A DNA stretch of 64,000 nucleotides from Mesorhizobium sp. STM 4661. GTDB lineage: Bacteria > Pseudomonadota > Alphaproteobacteria > Rhizobiales > Rhizobiaceae. The position numbers and the translations under genes are program-made. Shown piece after piece: positions 37,205 through 46,113 of this stretch. Position 1 is the first letter of the stretch. The number at the start of each line of letters is the position of its first letter. Location of the stretch: positions 31,350-95,349 of the forward strand of contig NZ_CAAF010000025.1 of NCBI RefSeq assembly GCF_000359125.1, read 5' to 3'. The notes beneath the pieces are model-generated. The model was not told the origin of the DNA. It ran no database searches and was given only the letters and a program-made list of their open reading frames with translations.

Positions 37205-38197
37205 TCAGAGCCAGCCGCGCGACCGGAAATAGAACAGCGGCAGGATGGCCGACAGGAGCATCACGCCGATCGCCCACGGATAGCCGAGCAGCCATTCGAG
37301 TTCGGGCATGTGCGTGAAGTTCATTCCGTAGATCGACGCGACCAGCGTCGGCGGCAGGAAGACCACGGCAGCCACCGAAAAGATCTTGATGATCCCGTTC
37401 TGCTCGACCGAGACAAGGCCCACCACCGTATCGAGCAGGAACACGGTGCGCTCGGCGAGGTAGGACAGATGATCGTTCAGCGACTGCACGTCGCGCTCAA
37501 GCGATTTGAGCCATGTCGTATGGGATGGGTGATCGGTGGTCACAGCGGACGACGACTGGAGATAGGCCAACAAACGCCCGAATCCCGCGAGGCTCTCCCG
37601 GATCTTGGACAGGAAGTCGCCTTCCTTGGCGATCAGTTTGAGCCCGGCCCGGAATTCCTTGGTCGATATCGGCTTTTCGATGCCGGAACCGGAAATGAGC
37701 CGGGTTGACTCGGCATCGAGGCGCTGTGCGACATTCTCAAGCAGTTCGGCGATGCGGTCGGTGACCGATTCGATGAGGCCGAAGAAGATCGTCAGCGGAT
37801 CGCATTTCTCGAAGACGAGGTCGTTGCCGGCTTTGGCCGCGCGCGCTGCGTAAAGCGTGAATGGCAGCGGTTGCGAATAGCGCACGGTCACGAGATGTTC
37901 TTGTGTGGCCACGAAGGTAACTGGCGCGATGCCAGGTGTATCCGCCCCGGCTGCAAACAGCACCGGCACTGTGAGATAGAGCGCATGGTTTTCCGAATAC
38001 AGCCTGCTCGAATCTTCTATGCTGCGCATCTCGTCACGTGTCGGGATCGATACGCCTGCGAGAGACTCCACATGCGAATCCTCTTCGACGGTCGGCTCGA
38101 ACATGTCGATCCAGATCGTGTTGGGCGGCAACGCGGCGCCAGCGGAAAGCGGAGTGCATACCAAAGTATGGTCGTTGACGCTGTAGGCTTGGATCAT
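37205..38197 (-). CDS. corA: CorA-family magnesium transporter
   Basis: A 330-residue Mg2+ (or Co2+/Ni2+) channel. The selectivity motif GMN is at residues 291-293 (SIYGMNFTHMPELEW) between two C-terminal helices, with the long cytoplasmic helical domain before it. The acidic TVEEDSHVESLAG stretch near the N-terminus is common in CorA. The ATG at 38197 (MIQAYSVNDH) is where homology starts. Confidence 0.93.
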   Translation of the reverse strand: MIQAYSVNDHTLVCTPLSAGAALPPNTIWIDMFEPTVEEDSHVESLAGVSIPTRDEMRSIEDSSRLYSENHALYLTVPVLFAAGADTPGIAPVTFVATQEHLVTVRYSQPLPFTLYAARAAKAGNDLVFEKCDPLTIFFGLIESVTDRIAELLENVAQRLDAESTRLISGSGIEKPISTKEFRAGLKLIAKEGDFLSKIRESLAGFGRLLAYLQSSSAVTTDHPSHTTWLKSLERDVQSLNDHLSYLAERTVFLLDTVVGLVSVEQNGIIKIFSVAAVVFLPPTLVASIYGMNFTHMPELEWLLGYPWAIGVMLLSAILPLFYFRSRGWL

Positions 38198-38235
38198 GAT
38201 GCTTCCCGCTGTTTCGCTGTCGGTCCCTGGAGCCG

Positions 38236-39225
38236 TCAGGCAGGGCGCGCTCTGTGCCTGAACCGGCGCCATATCGGCGAGATGCAGTAGCTGATCGCAG
38301 GGATGGTGAGGAGCCCGATTGCAATTCCAGCCAGGCCGGCGCCCGTTGCCTCGACCAGCCATTTGATCGCTCCGCCGGCCGCGGGAAGGCTGTGCGCCGC
38401 CATCTCGGCGGCGGCGTCGATGAGATGGCTCAGGCCCCCGAAACCATAGGTCTCGAAGCCGTGCATGACGATGCCGCCGCCGACCCAGATCATCGCCGCG
38501 GTCCCGATGATGCCGAGCCCCTTGAGAAAATAGGGCATGCCGAGAACGAGTATCCGCCCGGTGCCGCGCACCAGCACGCCGGTCGGCGAGGTTGACGTCA
38601 TACCGGCCATCGCCAGACCGAGATCGTCGGCCTTGACGATGAGCGCGACCGCGCCATAGACCGCAAGCGTGATTGCCACGCCGACGACCGCCAGAATGAC
38701 GGCTTGCGTCACGAAGCCGCTGTCGGGAACCGAACCCAGCGTGATGGCCATGATCTCGGCCGAGAGGATGAAGTCCGTCTTGATCGCGCTTGCCACCTTC
38801 TGGTCTTCGAAGGATTGCGCGCTGGGATCGATCGAGCCGAGTTCGGCCTCATGCTTGTGCGCGGCATGCGGCACGACGAGTTCGTAGATCTTTTCGACGC
38901 CTTCGTAGCAGAGATAGACGCCGCCGATCATCAGCAGCGGCGTGATGGCTTGCGGCACCAGCAGGCTGAGCGCGAGCGCAACCGGCAGCAGGATCAAAAG
39001 CTTGTTCTTGAGCGAGCCGAAAGCGATCTTGCGAATGATCGGCAATTCGCGCGCCGCCGCGAAACCGGTGACGTAGCGCGGCGTGACGGCGGCGTCGTCG
39101 ATGACCACGCCGGCCGCCTTGGCGCCTGCCTTGGCGGCCTGGCCGGCGATGTCGTCCAGCGATGCCGCGGCGACCTTCGCCAGAGCCGCGACATCATCGA
39201 GAAGGGCGATCAGACCGACACTCAT
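38236..39225 (-). CDS. DUF808-family membrane protein
   Basis: A 329-residue membrane protein. The opening SVGLIALLDDVAALAKVAA and ASLDDIAGQAAKAGAKAAGV with VIDDAAVTPRYVTG are DUF808/YedI signatures. About six helices follow a short cytoplasmic head. Function is unknown; linkage to corA on one strand, 38 bases apart, hints at ion or membrane-stress physiology but is not proof. Confidence 0.88.
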   Translation of the reverse strand: MSVGLIALLDDVAALAKVAAASLDDIAGQAAKAGAKAAGVVIDDAAVTPRYVTGFAAARELPIIRKIAFGSLKNKLLILLPVALALSLLVPQAITPLLMIGGVYLCYEGVEKIYELVVPHAAHKHEAELGSIDPSAQSFEDQKVASAIKTDFILSAEIMAITLGSVPDSGFVTQAVILAVVGVAITLAVYGAVALIVKADDLGLAMAGMTSTSPTGVLVRGTGRILVLGMPYFLKGLGIIGTAAMIWVGGGIVMHGFETYGFGGLSHLIDAAAEMAAHSLPAAGGAIKWLVEATGAGLAGIAIGLLTIPAISYCISPIWRRFRHRARPA

Positions 39226-39290
39226 GGACCCGTCACTCAGCTGTGTTGCAGATCATGCGTAAGGAGCGTGTCATTGCGTGACTGGAAAGA

Positions 39291-39320
39291 GAACGGCATC
39301 GCAAGATGGCGATGCCGTTC
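39291..39320 (-). terminator. Terminator-like hairpin after the Na/Pi cotransporter gene
   Basis: GAACGGCATCGC (39291-39302) and GCGATGCCGTTC (39309-39320) form a perfect 12-bp stem with a six-base loop. On the minus strand it is followed by TCTTTCC, a weak U-rich tail. It lies 28 bases beyond the cotransporter stop and before the DUF808 start. Confidence 0.7.
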
Positions 39321-39348
39321 GGGTCGTTTGTTCCGCTGCCTTTGGCCG

Positions 39349-41076
39349 TTATTCGGCCGGGACCGGGCTGAGGCCGGCGTCTCCGATCGGACGCGGCTTG
39401 TCCTTGCGGGCCGACGCACGGGCAAGCACGCTCTGCCGGTTGACGGATTTGCGCTCGGCGTCGATGCGGCGGATCAGGATTTCCGCCCGCTCGATCGAAC
39501 CGAGCAGGGCCAGGATCGTGCCGCGTTCAGCCGCCCCAGCATTCGGTCCGAGCGCCAGCGTGCGGGCACGCAACTCCTCGACCTCCGGGAAGCTGACATG
39601 GCCGGCCGGCATTCGCGGGTTGGCAATGCCGTAATCCGGCAAGATCTCACGCAGCGAGGCATCGAGCTTGTTCAGCGCGGCCTCGACGATGGCTTGCGCC
39701 GGACTGCTGAACTTCTCGCGTTTGACGCGCCGGGCCACCTGGTGCATCGATTCCGTCAAGGCAGCCGTGAAGTCCGCTTCCTCGATCAGGCTGGCGATCA
39801 GATCGAGCTGCTCGTAAGGCAGGTCTTCCTTCATCAGCGAAGCCGTGTAGGCACGGATGTCGCGGCTGAGAATATCGGTTGCGAGATAGTGCTCGCCGGG
39901 ATCGGACGGCGCTTTCTTCGATCCGCGTGCGATATCGAGGAACATCGCACCGGCCTGCAGGTGGCGGGCCGTCTCCTGCTGCACGGCGGGAATGGCCATT
40001 GCAAAGTCGTTGGCCAGCTTGCGGTCGAGGAATTTCGGCGTCGAGAAATCTTCCGCGTCATCGGCATCCGTGTGGCCGACACGCGACAGTACCCGCTCGA
40101 ACACACCGATGAACGGGAACAGCAACGCTGTGTTGAAGACGTTGAAGAAGGTCGAGTAGAGACCGACCGCGACCGGCACCAGGGGAAAGGTCTCCTTGCC
40201 GTCGACCATCACCGCAACGGCCGGATCGCCGCCGAAGAACTGCATGGCCCATTCCAGGACCTGGATGGAGACGAAGAACAGCGGGATGGTGATGCAAACG
40301 CCTATGATGTTGAACGATATGTGCGCATACGCGGTCCGCTTGGCGTTCTTCGAAAGATTGAGCGAGGCCATCCACGAGGTGATCGTGGTGCCGAGATCGG
40401 CGCCGAGCGAGAAGGCGACGGCGGTCGTCCAGTCGAGAATGCCGGCCGCGCCAAGGCCCATCACAATGCCGATCGTCGCCGAGGACGAGTGGATCATGGC
40501 GGTGACGCCAGCGGCGATGAACACGCATTTGAGAAGGTTGAGGAAGGAATCAGCCTTGAGGGTTTGCAGCAGCGACATGACTTCGGGCAGGTTGCGCAGC
40601 GGGCGCAGACCACCGGTCATCAGGTTCAGGCCGTAGAAGATCAGCGCGAAGCCCATGCAGGCGAGCGCTATGTTCTTCACCTTTTCGCTTTTGGCGAAGC
40701 AATAGACCAGCGAGAATATGCCGGCCAGGATCAATCCGAGCGGACCGAGCGGCAGGGCGATAAGTCCGTTGCCGAGCGTGGTGCCGATGTTGGCGCCCAT
40801 GATCACGCTGATCGCCGGCCGCAAGGCGATGACGCCGGCATTGACCAAGCCGACCACCATGACGCTCATCGCGGTCGACGACTGGATGACGCCTGTGATC
40901 AGCGTTCCCGCCAGCACGCCCTTGATCGGCGTTCCCGCCGCCTTGGCGAGAAAATCGCGCATCCGGTTGACCGAGAGCGCCTGGATGCCATTTGCCATGA
41001 AGTCCAGACCGAGCATGAAAATGCCCAATCCGCCGATCACCGGCACGAGGATGTCCTTGAAGATATCTATGTCCAT
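39349..41076 (-). CDS. Na/Pi-cotransporter family protein
   Basis: A 575-residue protein with two Na/Pi-cotransport repeats. Each carries the QSST-like motif: GVIQSSTAMSVMVVG near residues 63-77 and MIHSSSATIGIVMG in the second. A C-terminal cytoplasmic region of about 200 residues has PhoU-like helices (YEQLDLIASLIEEADFTAAL). It should take up phosphate with sodium. The downstream hairpin marks it as the end of a transcript that probably starts upstream of the PstS-like gene or at its own promoter. Confidence 0.9.
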   Translation of the reverse strand: MDIDIFKDILVPVIGGLGIFMLGLDFMANGIQALSVNRMRDFLAKAAGTPIKGVLAGTLITGVIQSSTAMSVMVVGLVNAGVIALRPAISVIMGANIGTTLGNGLIALPLGPLGLILAGIFSLVYCFAKSEKVKNIALACMGFALIFYGLNLMTGGLRPLRNLPEVMSLLQTLKADSFLNLLKCVFIAAGVTAMIHSSSATIGIVMGLGAAGILDWTTAVAFSLGADLGTTITSWMASLNLSKNAKRTAYAHISFNIIGVCITIPLFFVSIQVLEWAMQFFGGDPAVAVMVDGKETFPLVPVAVGLYSTFFNVFNTALLFPFIGVFERVLSRVGHTDADDAEDFSTPKFLDRKLANDFAMAIPAVQQETARHLQAGAMFLDIARGSKKAPSDPGEHYLATDILSRDIRAYTASLMKEDLPYEQLDLIASLIEEADFTAALTESMHQVARRVKREKFSSPAQAIVEAALNKLDASLREILPDYGIANPRMPAGHVSFPEVEELRARTLALGPNAGAAERGTILALLGSIERAEILIRRIDAERKSVNRQSVLARASARKDKPRPIGDAGLSPVPAE

Positions 41077-41173
41077 TTCACGCTATCCCCAACAAGTCGC
41101 CATTGCGACGCGGCACGAAGTTCAGTTGCTGTGCGAAGTGGCCAGGCACCGAGCCTTGGCCCTTCGTTCGCCC

Positions 41174-42292
41174 TCAGTTTGCGACAACAGGTGCTTGCCC
41201 TGCCGCTTGTCCTGCCCAGTACTGCTCGATCTGGTCGACGAGCGCTTTCGGCAACGGCACGTAGCCGAGTGCTGAGGCGTCGCCTGCGCCCTGCGTGAAG
41301 GCCAGCCTGAAAAGGTCATGCACGCGGCGATAGCGATGCTCCGAACGCCCCGAAACCTGGACCACCGCGAACACCGCCGTGCTGATCGGATAGGCGGCAT
41401 CTCCGCCGCGATCGGTCAGGGAGGCGAAGAAATCGGTCGTTTCCCCCCAGGCGACGGAAGTCGCCGCCGCTTGCACGCCCGCGGGATCCGGCTTGACGAA
41501 ATTGCCGGATTTGTTCTGGACCGCCGCGAAGGGGAGGCCGGCGCGAAGCACCTGGCCGTATTCGGCATAGGCGATCGCCCCCTTGGTCGCCGAGACGGCA
41601 CGAATGAGAGCCTGTGTGCCTTCGGCGCCAGTCCCAAGCGGCCACTCGATCAGCGTGTCGGCGCCGAGCTTCGTCTTCCATTCCTCGCTGCTGGACGAGA
41701 GGAACTCGGTGAAGACATGGGTCGAGCCCGAGCCGTCCTGCCGATGGATGACGCTGATGGCGAGATCCGCAATGGGTGTGTCGGGATTGAGCGCCTGGAT
41801 CGCCGGATCGGACCAGGACTTGATCTTGCCGAGATAGATGTCGGCGATCACGGGACCGGACAGGCGCAGGCCTTGCTCCGGCAGGCCGTCCAGATTGGTG
41901 ACCACCGCGATGCCACCCATGACGATCGGAAATTGCTGCTGGCCGTTCTTGGCGAGGTCGCTCGGCGGCACCGGAACATCGGTGGCGGCGAAATCCAGTT
42001 CGGGCTGCTTGAGCCGCATAAGGCCCGCAAGCGAGCCGACCGGCTCATAGTCGACGCTCCAGTCCAGCGTGAAGAAGTCGCCGCCATCGGCGCGCGCATT
42101 CTTGTATGCCGTTGCCCATTTGGCGATGACCGGCGCGGCCAGGGTCGATCCGGCGCCGCGAATGGGCTCGGCCCGGGCAGCGGGGCCGATCAAGGCAACG
42201 GCCAAAGCAACGGCAAGGGCGATGACGCCGCCAGCGGGCTTCGGCCATGCGCTGCGCGATGACGCAATACTTGTCGGGTTTCCTGAAAACAT
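41174..42292 (-). CDS. PstS-like phosphate-binding protein
   Basis: A 372-residue periplasmic binding protein. The signal peptide (ALAVALAVALIGPAARA) leads into EPIRGAGSTLAAPVIAKWA, the GSTL phosphate-binding motif typical of PstS. The second phosphate loop HRQDGSGSTHVFTEFL and the FAATDVPVP segment also fit. No pstCAB genes are nearby; it lies upstream of a Na/Pi symporter, so it may serve another Pst system or act as a scavenging or signalling protein. Confidence 0.88.
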   Translation of the reverse strand: MFSGNPTSIASSRSAWPKPAGGVIALAVALAVALIGPAARAEPIRGAGSTLAAPVIAKWATAYKNARADGGDFFTLDWSVDYEPVGSLAGLMRLKQPELDFAATDVPVPPSDLAKNGQQQFPIVMGGIAVVTNLDGLPEQGLRLSGPVIADIYLGKIKSWSDPAIQALNPDTPIADLAISVIHRQDGSGSTHVFTEFLSSSSEEWKTKLGADTLIEWPLGTGAEGTQALIRAVSATKGAIAYAEYGQVLRAGLPFAAVQNKSGNFVKPDPAGVQAAATSVAWGETTDFFASLTDRGGDAAYPISTAVFAVVQVSGRSEHRYRRVHDLFRLAFTQGAGDASALGYVPLPKALVDQIEQYWAGQAAGQAPVVAN

Positions 42293-42672
42293 CGTTTTAC
42301 CCCGCTTATACGATAGTAAATACTTGAATAACTGCGAATTTCAGTGAAAAAATCAGTAGATCATATCCCCGGCGACGTAGGCCTCCAGCCAAAGAGGACA
42401 AGATCGCTCCTATTTCTTATTAACTTTTCTTAACGATTGGATGACAGGGATCGCTGCGACCCGATCTTTCAGGCGTCAGGGCTTTCCAGTCGGATGCGCT
42501 TTGCCGCCCACTGTCGCCGGGAAACCTTTCAGATCGAATGAAGCAGCCAGCGTGGCAAAAAACGGGCCTGACTTGGAGATCATGCGCCAGCCTCGCGGCC
42601 GTCGCGAATTGGCCAGTTGACGAACAGGCCTCCAACCGTATAGTCCGCGCCCATCCAGGCCGCCCGGCCTGA
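42293..42672. other. Intergenic region between the PstS-like gene and tRNA-Leu
   Basis: A 380-base gap. Its AT-rich part (42300-42440) probably holds the PstS-like promoter on the minus strand. CTGTCAT on the minus strand (complement of 42441-42447) equals one half of a PhoB box, but the partner half is not convincing. A leftward open frame that covers the tRNA is spurious. No gene is supported. Confidence 0.4.
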
Positions 42673-42757
42673 GCCCCTATGGCGGAATTGGTAGACGCGC
42701 TCGACTCAAAATCGAGTTCCGCAAGGAGTGCTGGTTCGATCCCGGCTAGGGGCACCA
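42673..42757 (+). tRNA. tRNA-Leu (anticodon CAA)
   Basis: The 85-base cloverleaf has acceptor arms GCCCCTA (42673-42679) and TAGGGGC (42747-42753), then A and an encoded CCA. The D-arm is GGCGGAATTGGTAGACGC. The anticodon stem CTCGA/TCGAG encloses the loop CTCAAAA, giving CAA. A variable arm and the T-arm with GGTTCGATCCC complete it. It reads UUG codons. The 3' end is a common insertion site, and an integrase remnant lies 140 bases beyond it. Confidence 0.97.
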
Positions 42758-42896
42758 TTCCATTTTTTCAGGCGCTGATCTTATTCAATTTTTCGCCTGT
42801 TTGCCCCACTTTTTTCAACCTGCGATTCCGGTGGGACAGTTTCGTCCATTTTTTGTTTTGCCGTAAAGAGCAGTTTATGGGCAGCGCGACCCGCGA

Positions 42897-43091
42897 TCAG
42901 CTTGCGCCTAGCCTTCTTGGTGGAACTCCGAGCCGCGCGCATGCCACCTCGGTGTCGAATACCTTCGTGCCGGGGATCTCCGTCAGCCTGACCTTCGGCC
43001 GGCCAGTCGCGCGAAAATACAAGCGCACGTTCCCGTGCCTGTCGCGGTCTGGCGATACTCCCTTGGGCAGTTCCGTCGGCATCAGTTCCAA
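42897..43091 (-). pseudogene. Truncated site-specific integrase (N-terminal fragment)
   Basis: A 64-residue frame whose sequence LPKGVSPDRDRHGNVRLYFR and IPGTKVFDTEVACARL resembles the N-terminal arm-binding segment of tyrosine recombinases of tRNA-targeted islands. The core-binding and catalytic domains with the R-H-R-Y residues are missing, so it cannot be active. It points toward the tRNA-Leu gene, as integrases of such islands usually do. It is read as the relic of the element that entered at the tRNA. The match is by recall. Confidence 0.55.
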
Positions 43092-43159
43092 GGGTTCACA
43101 GCTTGGCCGCCGCCGTCAAGGGAATGACGGGTTCCGAACGATGCGGCAGGACTCCTCTC

Positions 43160-43525
43160 CTATGAAGATTTCTTCTTCCCGTCCTGTTGTTTCTGGTATT
43201 CTTGGTACATGATCGCCGTGATAGCGGCGGTCGAGTATTTCATGGTCGTTGTACGCAGTTGGCTCTGGTACACAGTCACCTGTGCGGGCTTGACGCCGGC
43301 CTGCTTGAGTTCCGCACCGAACTTGTCCATGTAACCGCCGCAAGCGAGGTCCACGGTTGCATTGATGTTGACGGGTTTGGGGCTGCTCAGGTGCTGCGCC
43401 ATGGTCTTCACGGTACAACTGCGGTAGTCCTTGATTGTGCTGGTGACGATGGCGTCGGTGCCCGTGCCGCCGCTGGTTGTTGAACAACCAGCGAGCGCAA
43501 CGAGTGCGGCGAGAGTCTTCTTCAT
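43160..43525 (-). CDS. Small hypothetical lipoprotein
   Basis: A 121-residue protein. KKTLAALVALAGC is a lipoprotein signal with lipobox ALAGC, followed by a Ser/Thr/Gly-rich linker. The mature part has two further cysteines (RSCTVK, LACGGY) that could form a disulfide, and a Gln/Lys-rich end. No family is recognised. It lies 60 bases downstream of the glycine-rich secreted protein gene, so they may be one unit inside the tRNA-linked island. Confidence 0.65.
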   Translation of the reverse strand: MKKTLAALVALAGCSTTSGGTGTDAIVTSTIKDYRSCTVKTMAQHLSSPKPVNINATVDLACGGYMDKFGAELKQAGVKPAQVTVYQSQLRTTTMKYSTAAITAIMYQEYQKQQDGKKKSS

Positions 43526-43585
43526 TTTGGTATTCCCCTCCGTGGTCGCGTGTGATAGCGTGCCTTCCCCTCTGCTGGGTTACTG

Positions 43586-44377
43586 TTAGTCTTCCTTCAC
43601 CTTGAAGTCCTTGATCGGGTTGATGACCCCTTCGTCCAGCCACTTCTGTATATCTTTCTGAAGAGCATCTCGCGTGTTTCCCACACGCTCACCGACGCCC
43701 CAGATACCTTGCTTGAGGTTCAGCATGGCGTCGGCTGCCTTGTCTGATAAGTCCTGCGTCTCGGCGGTACCGCTTCCGAACGTGTCGTTGACCCAAGCAC
43801 CTAAGGTGCGCTTGGCGGCGTTGTTGGCCATCCCTTTGGCGACGCCCTTCTGCACTTCCCGCGTGTCATCAGTCGTCCAACCGACGTTCTTCTTGAACTT
43901 GCCCCATGTCGTGCTGTCGGCCACGAGCTTCGCAGCGTTCTCGGCCTCAATCTGTTGTTTGACTTGCTGTCGGCGGAGAGCGTCGATCTGCCGCAGTCTG
44001 AGTTCCTCGGCTGACGGCTGGATTGGCGCGTAAGTCGTCGGCCGCGTGTGCGGCATGGTCGGGCGCCATTTGCCCTGCGTGGACTGCGATGGCTGACGAG
44101 GTTGTGGGTTCTTAGTTGCCTGTTGGATTACTTGACCCAATAGGCCAATTCCCACACCGATGAGGGCTGCCTCACCGGCGTCCAACCCGCCGCCACCACC
44201 CCCGCCGCTCGGTACGGAAGGGACATAAACATTGGCGCCGCCTGATGATGGGGGAGAAGCGCGACATGCCGCCGGGTTCTGTTGGCAGTACCGACCGTCG
44301 TTGAAGGCATCTTGGGCGTACAATTGATGAATCGTCGACATAGTTAGGGCGACGACTAGCCCTATTGTACGTTTCAT
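43586..44377 (-). CDS. Secreted glycine-rich hypothetical protein
   Basis: A 263-residue protein. The N-terminal GLVVALTMSTIHQLYAQDAF looks like a cleavable signal. A Cys pair (RYCQQNPAACRA) and a GGGGGGG run (about 58-64) follow, then a glycine-rich hydrophobic patch (ALIGVGIGLLGQVI) and a Gln/Arg-rich, probably helical region. The C-terminal half (KGVAKGMANNAAKRTLG) could be amphipathic. Function unknown. Codon use is less GC-rich than the chromosome. Confidence 0.6.
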   Translation of the reverse strand: MKRTIGLVVALTMSTIHQLYAQDAFNDGRYCQQNPAACRASPPSSGGANVYVPSVPSGGGGGGGLDAGEAALIGVGIGLLGQVIQQATKNPQPRQPSQSTQGKWRPTMPHTRPTTYAPIQPSAEELRLRQIDALRRQQVKQQIEAENAAKLVADSTTWGKFKKNVGWTTDDTREVQKGVAKGMANNAAKRTLGAWVNDTFGSGTAETQDLSDKAADAMLNLKQGIWGVGERVGNTRDALQKDIQKWLDEGVINPIKDFKVKED

Positions 44378-44984
44378 GACCTTTCCCCCCTCTGTAGTAT
44401 CAATGTCTCTATTCCGGTGCGTCCCACTTTCCCCTCCTGGTTTGGTTCTAGTCTCCCGTTCTCTTCCGGGTGAGCGTGCTTACGGCGACGGCTCAGCGCG
44501 GCGATGACGACGTCGATGCCGAACGGAGCGCCGTGCCTTACGGGATGGTTGTGGCCACGCTGCCGGCGGTGAAGATTAAGAATTTCTTTGTTGCACAGCG
44601 CCCCTCGCTAGTTGAATAAAGACAATAAGCGGTTGCTAATATGAGTGGGCAGATAGCGTTTCCGCTTGTTTTCAATCTGCAGTTGAATGCGCTTATATTA
44701 TTGTTATCGATCGACGCGTCGTCATCGCCATCGTACCCCGTCAACTGTCGAAAAACGGGCTTGTTCAGACGCACAAAAGTAGCGTGGCGCCCATGATTAT
44801 TCTTTTCGCGTGAAAACAAGTCTTCAAGCGCTGCACGATTTGCGCAAAAGTCACAGGGACCCATAGATGCTACCAGCGTATTTTAGCATCCTCTAAGATG
44901 TTCCCGATGTAAAGTCCCTGATTCCGGTTTTGATCGTGCGGGATGAACCCACACAGATCGACCGTCTCGCGCTCGGCGGCGCGA
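44378..44984. other. Non-coding stretch inside the island
   Basis: About 600 bases upstream of the secreted protein gene. The part just before that gene probably holds its promoter on the minus strand. The rest has low GC, short frames and no Shine-Dalgarno-supported start. A 108-residue leftward frame (44538-44864) has an unlikely composition and is not accepted. It reads as degraded DNA between island genes. Confidence 0.4.
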
Positions 44985-45308
44985 CTGGCATCGGACGAAC
45001 GGCCTGCACTCGAGACTGCAAGACGTCGTTCTCTTCAACGGCAGGCCAGCAGGGCCCGTCATTAGCGGCCTGGCGCTCCTCTCGATGCAGCCCAGAAAAG
45101 TTCTTTCGATCTTGGAGGGAGCGTTCGCGCACCTGCGCACCGATGGCGCATTCTACCAGTTCACTTATGGCCCCGGTACCCGATATCGAGGCCTCTGCTC
45201 GACCGCTTGGGTTTCAAAACTACTTATGTTGGCCACATTCGCAAATATTCCACGGCTACGGTCAATCGCATTCGACACCGGAAAAGACGAAAATGCGCCG
45301 TGCTCTAA
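44985..45308 (+). pseudogene. pmtA fragment (phospholipid N-methyltransferase) with a frameshift
   Basis: The right-hand part of a rhizobial phosphatidylethanolamine N-methyltransferase. Frame one reads VISGLALLSMQPRKVLSILE and AHLRTDGAFYQFTYGP. At 45171-45177 the frame moves by one base, and the C-terminus continues as YPISRPLLDRLGFKTTYVG and KYSTATVNRIRHR to a TAA at 45306-45308. Restoring one C in the CCCC run gives YGPRYPI, the expected junction, so a single-base deletion explains the shift. The N-terminal SAM-binding half is missing. Identification is from recall of PmtA sequences. Confidence 0.7.
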
Positions 45309-45479
45309 ACAGAAATGAAAACGCCCGAGGGGATGCTCATAGCTGTCGCGACGAAGACAGTGATCAAGGGATACGATCGCTGATATTGGCCCAGGACTTG
45401 GCCTAGGTTCTCTTTTTCTGCTGCTGCTCGATACCAACATCCAAGACGGTGCTGCTTGTACAGCCATTCGATTGGTCAC

Positions 45480-46064
45480 TCAGACGACGAAGTCGAACTG
45501 TCCAAATAGCCCGTCGCCCGTTTCCTTCATGTCAAGAAGCAGAGATTCGTGGAAGATCCGATCTCCCGCGTTTCCCGGCTCGCCGGGGAAATAGAGTTGG
45601 GTGGTGAGGACGCTTCCGCCGGGACGTTGAACCTTGAAGTGGAAATGACGGGTGCGGCCGGGATAAAGCGCCGGCACGACCGTGTTGAACCACCAGCGGC
45701 CCTGTACGTCGGTAAACTGGTGTCCGCGCAGGCGAAATCCTTCACGGTCGTATTCACCGTTTTCGTCAGCATGCCAAATCTCGATAAGGCTGCCGGGCAA
45801 CGGATGGCAGCGCCTGTCGAAGACAAACCCCGCAACGGTTATCCGTTCGCCATCAGGCGAACCGGGATAGAGATCACGGTTGAGCGGCGTGTTAGGCTTG
45901 AAGAAGGGACCGGCTTCTCGTTCAAGGGTGAGACCATCCCCATCATCGCATGCCTGGGTCAGAGGCAGTTCCGGGGCGGCTTGCGCGAACGCGCTCATAT
46001 TGGCGGCATCAATGAGAGGCAGCGACAGAAAAGCTGTCAGAAGAGAGCGTCGGGTCGGGGACAT
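45480..46064 (-). CDS. Exported intradiol dioxygenase-like protein
   Basis: A 194-residue protein resembling protocatechuate/catechol dioxygenases but exported. The N-terminus TRRSLLTAFLSLPLIDAA has a twin-arginine pair and a hydrophobic stretch. The iron-site residues appear to be Y in NGEYDREGF and Y, H, H in ALYPGRTRHFHFK, and the beta-sandwich core FVFDRRCHPLPGSLIEIWHA matches. Substrate unknown; exported members of this superfamily are poorly characterised. It follows the aldo/keto reductase gene on the same strand. Confidence 0.85.
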   Translation of the reverse strand: MSPTRRSLLTAFLSLPLIDAANMSAFAQAAPELPLTQACDDGDGLTLEREAGPFFKPNTPLNRDLYPGSPDGERITVAGFVFDRRCHPLPGSLIEIWHADENGEYDREGFRLRGHQFTDVQGRWWFNTVVPALYPGRTRHFHFKVQRPGGSVLTTQLYFPGEPGNAGDRIFHESLLLDMKETGDGLFGQFDFVV

Positions 46065-46113
46065 GATGTTCTCCCTGTTTGGAACTGTTGGTGCAGAGGC
46101 GATTGCCGTTGAT

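Noticed and set aside
37061..37708. 215-residue rightward frame starting near the palindrome
   Set aside because: Most of it is antisense to corA and its start lies in the repeat region; no independent support.
38704..41298. 864-residue rightward open frame
   Set aside because: It is antisense to the DUF808 and Na/Pi cotransporter genes, is Arg/His/Gln-rich as GC-rich antisense frames are, and has no domain.
42441..42447. PhoB box before the PstS-like gene
   Set aside because: A single CTGTCAT on the minus strand, about 150 bases from the start, without a convincing second half.
42420..42758. 112-residue leftward frame beginning MVPLAGIEPALL across the tRNA gene
   Set aside because: It is the antisense of tRNA-Leu; this string is a well-known false protein produced by translating the tRNA complement.
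44538..44864. 108-residue leftward frame in the island
   Set aside because: No ribosome-binding site, no domain and improbable residue composition; it lies in apparently non-coding DNA.
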